From Manduca sexta (taxonomy: Eukaryota > Arthropoda > Insecta > Lepidoptera > Sphingidae), in NCBI RefSeq assembly GCF_014839805.1, contig NC_051121.1, positions 2,711,116-2,775,115 of the forward strand: 64,000 nucleotides of DNA, written 5' to 3'. Position 1 is the stretch's first letter, and each line of letters starts with the position of its first letter. This document shows positions 59,384-64,000 of the stretch, in pieces. The notes under the pieces are model-generated. The model did no database searches. It was not told the DNA's origin and saw only the letters and a list, made by a program, of their open reading frames with translations. A program made the translations under genes and the position numbers.

Positions 59384-60878
59384 CATAGATGAGTCAATTA
59401 CCCATAGTGCATAGCTTGTTTTTAAATTATATAGTTTACGGTCAGCACAAAACTATAAAAAATATTTCAGTGACGCGAGCTAAGCTTAATTAACTTAGCT
59501 TAGTTTTCGGTCCGCAGGCCGCATATAACTCAAGTTATAGAGGATAATCACCGCGTTTTTATAATTTCCTACATTTGGAAAATCATCAATATATACCAAC
59601 CTTTATATTGGCTCAAAAAATGTACCCTGCAAGTTTTGTACAAAATACATCTAATAACAATCTGCCAACAAAATATAACTAAATGAAGTGATTTTAAGTT
59701 ACCCCGATTTTCTATTAGCCCACGTTCCCACCACAGCCCTGTCACTTCACGGTCGTTTGCGCTAAAACCATTAACAATCATTTACCAACGTTTAATTATA
59801 TTAAAGTCATATATGACTTGAGTAAAAATATGTTTTTAATTTCTCGTTTCACATCATTCAGATGAATTCCTTTTGTTGTATTAATCTGGAATAATTACTA
59901 GCTACAGGGTAAATTAAAAGATATTTAATAAGCTGACATATGTTTCAAAAGATTTAGAGGATAGCTTTATTAATCAAAAATATTACGTTCAAACATTTCG
60001 TTGCACCGACAATTAAATATAGTGTGTATCTTGAGCCTTACCATGCTTACCCGGGCAGTAAGCCAAGCAAATAACATCCTTGCATAAAATAAATTATAAC
60101 CTATTTTAGCTACTACATACGGGTTTTCATTTATTTATTCCAACATTTTTAAAGGCTTATTAACCGAGATTACGATTATCATTGAAATTGCAATAACTCA
60201 ATAGACCCATTTACAAACACGAACAACAGTATAATATTTTATCATAGTACTACTATTTTACATCTAAAAAATTATTCAGTAAGTACTTTAAACAAAAAAT
60301 AACACTATATCCCTTGTAATTTCATAATAGTAGAACGCTCAGTCTGCGGGGTAAGTTACCTCGGCGCGAGAAGTTCTGACGCCGCAGCCACAGTTTAAAC
60401 ACAGACGCGGGTAACTTTAAGCTCACGTACCTACACGCGAAGGTCGCTATTACTTACTTCCGGAACAGTTATATTACTGTGCAATTGTAAATACAATTAG
60501 GATCGTCTAACTTTTACAATAGTATGACTTGTCTTATATCTGAACTAATTATCTTTATGAAATGAAAATGCTCGCGCGTTTTGTTAATGTCATTGGATAA
60601 AAAAATGTTAGAATAACATTTAAATATATTTTCTCAGACACGCTCGTTGGTCAGTATTGAGTGTTAATGATTTTACAATCAATAAACAGTTACATCTTTA
60701 AAAAAAACTGATAAAAATAACATTTTAAAGAAAATAAAATAAATACAACCTACGTACAAAGTAATACAAGGACAAAGTAAACAGCATCGCATCACAGAGA
60801 TATCAATGGGTCGTTACTCACGTCACGCCACTTAATGACGTCATAAACACGATACACTCTCTCCGCTGCGATCTCCAC
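59384..60878. other. Unique AT-rich stretch
   Basis: No gene or repeat recognised, except an imperfect palindrome around AGCTAAG..CTTAGCT near 59478-59505. A TGACGTCA octamer at 60836-60843 lies about 40 bp left of the candidate splice motif. Confidence 0.4.
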
Positions 60879-60906
60879 ACTTACCTGCGAAAAGAGACAT
60901 TAAATT
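60879..60906 (-). promoter_or_regulatory. Candidate recursive splice site B
   Basis: The minus strand reads AATTTAATGTCTCTTTTCGCAG joined directly to GTAAGTG. The junction lies between 60885 and 60884. The acceptor side has a pyrimidine tract (TCTCTTTTC) preceded by a TTTAAT branch-like word, and the donor is a perfect GTAAGT. It is on the same strand as site A, 46.45 kb upstream in the direction of inferred transcription. It could alternatively be a real short 3' exon boundary, but no exon is recognised on either side. Confidence 0.55.
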
Positions 60907-60910
60907 ACAT

Positions 60911-62619
60911 ATTTGTAGCGAGGGCATTAAAATTATAAATGGTTATTAATAATAGGGTAAGTATGAATAATATTTTTTACTCAATGATAAGCCTTTACAA
61001 TATGTGCCTTTATTAACTTGTTTTAAGTATTTTGCATAAAGAATGGCAAAATAATCATTAGTTAAAACAATGTGACATTTACGAATAAAGATTTACCATA
61101 ACAATAAACATAAAAAAATATATACATCAGTTCCACGCTATGATGCCTTCTCGCTAAAACATTGTACACAACACTTTTAAAGACAAAGAATTTTCAGTCT
61201 TAAACTCACGACTCAGCACAAATATTCGCTTGAGTGTCGATTCGTATTCAGGCATCGAACCCTTGTTTCACGGAGGATTCAAAACCCACTGTGCTATGAA
61301 GATTCTCCGTAATCTTATAGTTTATATAGAACTAATTACTAAATGCAAACTTCGGCGCTCGCTATCCTCAGTTTGTAGAGACGAGTTTGCATAAACTTAA
61401 CTTGGTAATAAATCAGAAATCAAAAAAATCCTGTACGTTAAATAAAGCTTTGAGTTTAGTGTATCTTATTATCACATTCAGAAATTTCTCTACCTTGCCC
61501 TACACTATGAGCAAAAAAACAACCAATTTGTAATTCAGGTATGAATTTTAATGATACTCAATGAAACATAAAAGTATGCCCGCTCGTTTGCGTGTGAGCT
61601 TCACACGTGAGTACACAAAAATTTACTTCACATAGGACTATAAACCACAACGGTCGTCCTAGCATCAGACTGCACTTATCAAATACAGTCCATATCTAAT
61701 TAAGTCCCGTAATCGAATTACACTAGATATAATACCTTCTAATTCCAGGTGCACTCCGATGTAATATTACATTTCATCAAATAACACACGCATACACCAT
61801 ACAGTGGTCATTAAATTACATTAAATTTAAACTGAATATGTAAGTAGCACAAATTTTCGCTCACATTTATTATTAATTCATATTAATTAATTCTAAATCG
61901 GTTTAGTTGTAATGCGTTAATCAAGCGGTTTACTCGCGGGAGCCGCGCGGGCTGGACGGACCACAATCATTTATTATTTATTGAACACTGAAAATGATTA
62001 CACGTATGAATTCAAATATTATTTAAATACGCGTAATATGGTCTCATAGAGGAACAATGTCGACGATTCTAAGATTTCCAACAGAAATCGGGTATGCAAA
62101 TGTATGCATTTAATAATAAAGGAAATCATGAGAAAAAATAGAAATGCATTCCATAATATTATAAAAAATTTGTAAACTGTAACAACCTGGACTGGGCTCT
62201 AAGAAATGTGCATATTCAACAATATCACGATGCAAACCATGTCTTATAATAAGATAAATACAAATCTTAATGTATATATCAATATCATATCATAATCTTA
62301 TTAGAGCTAATGCAGAAGCTTGGGACGTAAAGCACATTATGCTACAGCGATAAGCACTCGACTCCGGACGAGATCGGATGCGGCGAGGTGAGACCGCGCA
62401 ATAACAACTTTACGAGTAGACACCGCTAGGTTCACCATTTAAAATAAAAACAACGGACAAGGTCTATAACAGATCTTGACAAGTGGTAAAAATTCCAGAC
62501 AAAATATAAATTCGTTATACTCGTTTGCATATTGAAAATACGTTAAAATACGTTTGCAACTGAAAACGGATTGATTTGTTTTTTAGTTTGGGTTATAATG
62601 TTTATACAGTACATACATG
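60911..62619. other. Unique AT-rich stretch
   Basis: No gene or named repeat recognised. A short GC-richer patch lies at 61920-61970. Confidence 0.4.
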
Positions 62620-62660
62620 CATAGTACGCCTCACGCCTCTATCCAATAGGGGTAGGCAAT
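62620..62660 (-). mobile_element. SINE 3' tail fragment
   Basis: The minus strand reads TATTGCCTACCCCTATTGGA, then TAGAGGCGTGAGGCG. This corresponds to the GCCTACCCCTTCGGGG, AAGGCGTGATG end of the tRNA-derived SINE. Only the tail remains. Confidence 0.6.
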
Positions 62661-62852
62661 ATAATGTTTATGTTAGGTATAATGAGCCGAAAAATGGCAG
62701 ACTACGATCATGGAAATAAGCTGTCTCTAAAAAAAATTAATAATCCGGAAATAATTTTTAATGCGAGTAGAGTCGCAAAGTAAAAGCTAATTTGAAAGAT
62801 TAAGGAAACAAATATTGTTTGTATTTTATGTTTAACTATTATAAGACATACT

Positions 62853-63000
62853 AGTGGCGTAAAGTGAAATTTTGCGACATTAGGGTACTTAATATGCATG
62901 AATGCGCTCTGCAAATCGTTCTGATAATAATTAGATTCTACATAAATTCTACTTAACGGTAAGCCGACAGGATTCGGGTTATATGAACTCTTAAAAACTG
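62853..63000 (+). mobile_element. Diverged hAT-type element
   Basis: Starts AGTGGCGTAAAGTG and ends GGATTCGGGTTATATGAACT, then CTTAAAAACTG, a decayed CTTCGCCACTG. The interior is shared with 42383-42520. The possible target duplication GACATAC/GACGTAC has one mismatch. It overlaps a 132-codon minus-strand open frame that is therefore not a gene. Confidence 0.7.
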
Positions 63001-64000
63001 TGACGTACATTTGCAGCATTCCTTTCAGACGTAAAAGTACAAATCCTAATAAATCCCGAAGCGTGGCAGCCCTATGCACTAGCGAGTTCGCGATGTTTGC
63101 CCGCACCTCATATAAGTTATGGTGTTAAACCCGCGGCCCATTTAACTCGCTCGTATCTCTTCATTGTGGCACATTTAATATTTTAAGACTGGATAATTTT
63201 AAAACTCTTTGAATAATGAAGTTTGTTGAAAAGTTGTGATGAATCTGTCCAGTACAGGAAATATTTTACTCTATTTGCTTTCTTTTTTCCCTCAGCTATT
63301 AAGTCATAGTGTCATCGAATTTATCGTCTTTCGCCAAAATAAAAAATAAACAGCACGATTTCGCCAGATAATAAAATCATTAATAATAATAGAGTGCTTA
63401 ATTCTAATATTAATATTATGAGAACATACGAGAGATTGCTTCATTATATTTATGACTTATGTGACATGTGTTGACGTTGTTTAGATCTCGAAAAGATCGT
63501 TGTAGAATTATCCTGAATAATAAAGCCTTAATAATTACTACGTGAATTCATTATTAAGTATAATTCAAGATTTGACTAAAGTCACAAGATAGAACGTATA
63601 AATATTTACATCCTGATCAAAAAATCTAATTTGACTGATCGACAAATAAACCTTATATGCTATCTCCACGTAATGGTACCAGGATATCATAAAACAAAAG
63701 ACATTTGAACAAGTTCAGTTAGTAATACCAAACAACTCAACTAACTCCATGAAGGCGTTATGATTTCGCGTATTAAGATAAAGACGACTAAGTTTTATCT
63801 TCCTCGATTTCTATAGGAGCGAGTTAAGAAATACATTATGAAAGGAGTTGATCCGACAACGGCGGGGATATAATTTAATTAGCGTGAAACTGTCGAGGGA
63901 AGCTGGCACTGGGGCAGTGTCGCCAGGTGGCCCGCGTTTAAGGGGATGCCCGATCTTTATTGCTACACTCAGCGCGGCGCCTTAAAAGACGATAAAAATC
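63001..64000. other. Unique non-coding right end
   Basis: AT-rich until about 63840, GC-richer from 63850 to the end (GTCGCCAGGTGGCCCGCG, GCGCGGCGCC). It contains motif site 19. No gene is recognised. Confidence 0.4.
63677..63689 (+). promoter_or_regulatory. TACCAGG-N4-CA motif site 19
   Basis: TACCAGGatatCA followed by TAAAACAAAAG, nearly identical to sites 15 and 17 over 18 positions although the wider flanks are unrelated. Confidence 0.55.

Noticed and set aside
62708..63106. 132-codon minus-strand frame
   Set aside because: It runs through a hAT-type element (62853-63000) and has no domain.
1..64000. Integrated viral sequence
   Set aside because: No viral capsid, polymerase or envelope-like frame is seen. 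The only reverse transcriptase belongs to the non-LTR element.

Overview
The window looks like a single stretch of lepidopteran (moth or butterfly) nuclear DNA. It is AT-rich and non-coding, and it carries transposon families typical of that order: Lep1-type Helitrons, tRNA-derived SINEs, fragments of an RTE-clade LINE whose ORF2 ends in YVQQWTA.., a CR1/Jockey-like LINE with a PHD-finger ORF1, and small hAT-type elements. The assignment to Lepidoptera rests on recognising these repeat families; species or family cannot be read from the sequence. No exon of a host protein-coding gene is recognised. The only host gene that can be named is one tRNA-Ala(AGC) at 12.16 kb.

Layout: 1.1-1.4 kb, scrambled SINE and RTE fragments. 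3.16-4.41 kb, a Helitron with seven 123-bp tandem units. 8.07-9.27 kb, a composite element with about 131-bp inverted arms and a two-unit array. 12.16 kb, tRNA-Ala. 14.4 kb, a minus-strand ratchet-type splice motif. 14.7 kb, a small Helitron. 16.19 and 17.00 kb, a duplicated about 80-bp non-coding element. 16.45 and 20.4-20.75 kb, SINEs. 21.24-26.99 kb, a three-layer nest: a SINE split by a hAT element (8-bp target duplication GAGACGAA on both sides), which is in turn split by a CR1-like LINE with intact ORF1 and a once-frameshifted ORF2. 30.4 kb, a complete SINE with a 10-bp target duplication. 34.03-35.95 kb, a second copy of the composite element with seven array units. 42.4-43.1, 59.2 and 62.85 kb, more hAT-type elements. 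47.5 and 56.8 kb, minus-strand Helitron fragments. 60.88 kb, a second minus-strand ratchet-type splice motif. The remainder is unique non-coding sequence with scattered GC-richer islands.

Two signals are not explained by transposons. First, the heptamer TACCAGG occurs 18 times (both strands), and in 17 of the 18 it is followed after exactly four free bases by CA. The sites have otherwise unrelated flanks, apart from one duplicated pair, so this looks like a 13-bp bipartite protein-binding site. Second, two motifs of the form polypyrimidine-CAG|GTAAGT lie on the minus strand 46 kb apart, the signature of recursive (zero-length exon) splicing. Together with the lack of exons this suggests that most of the window is inside one very long intron of a gene read right to left, with regulatory elements embedded in it. 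That is an inference to be tested, not an observation.
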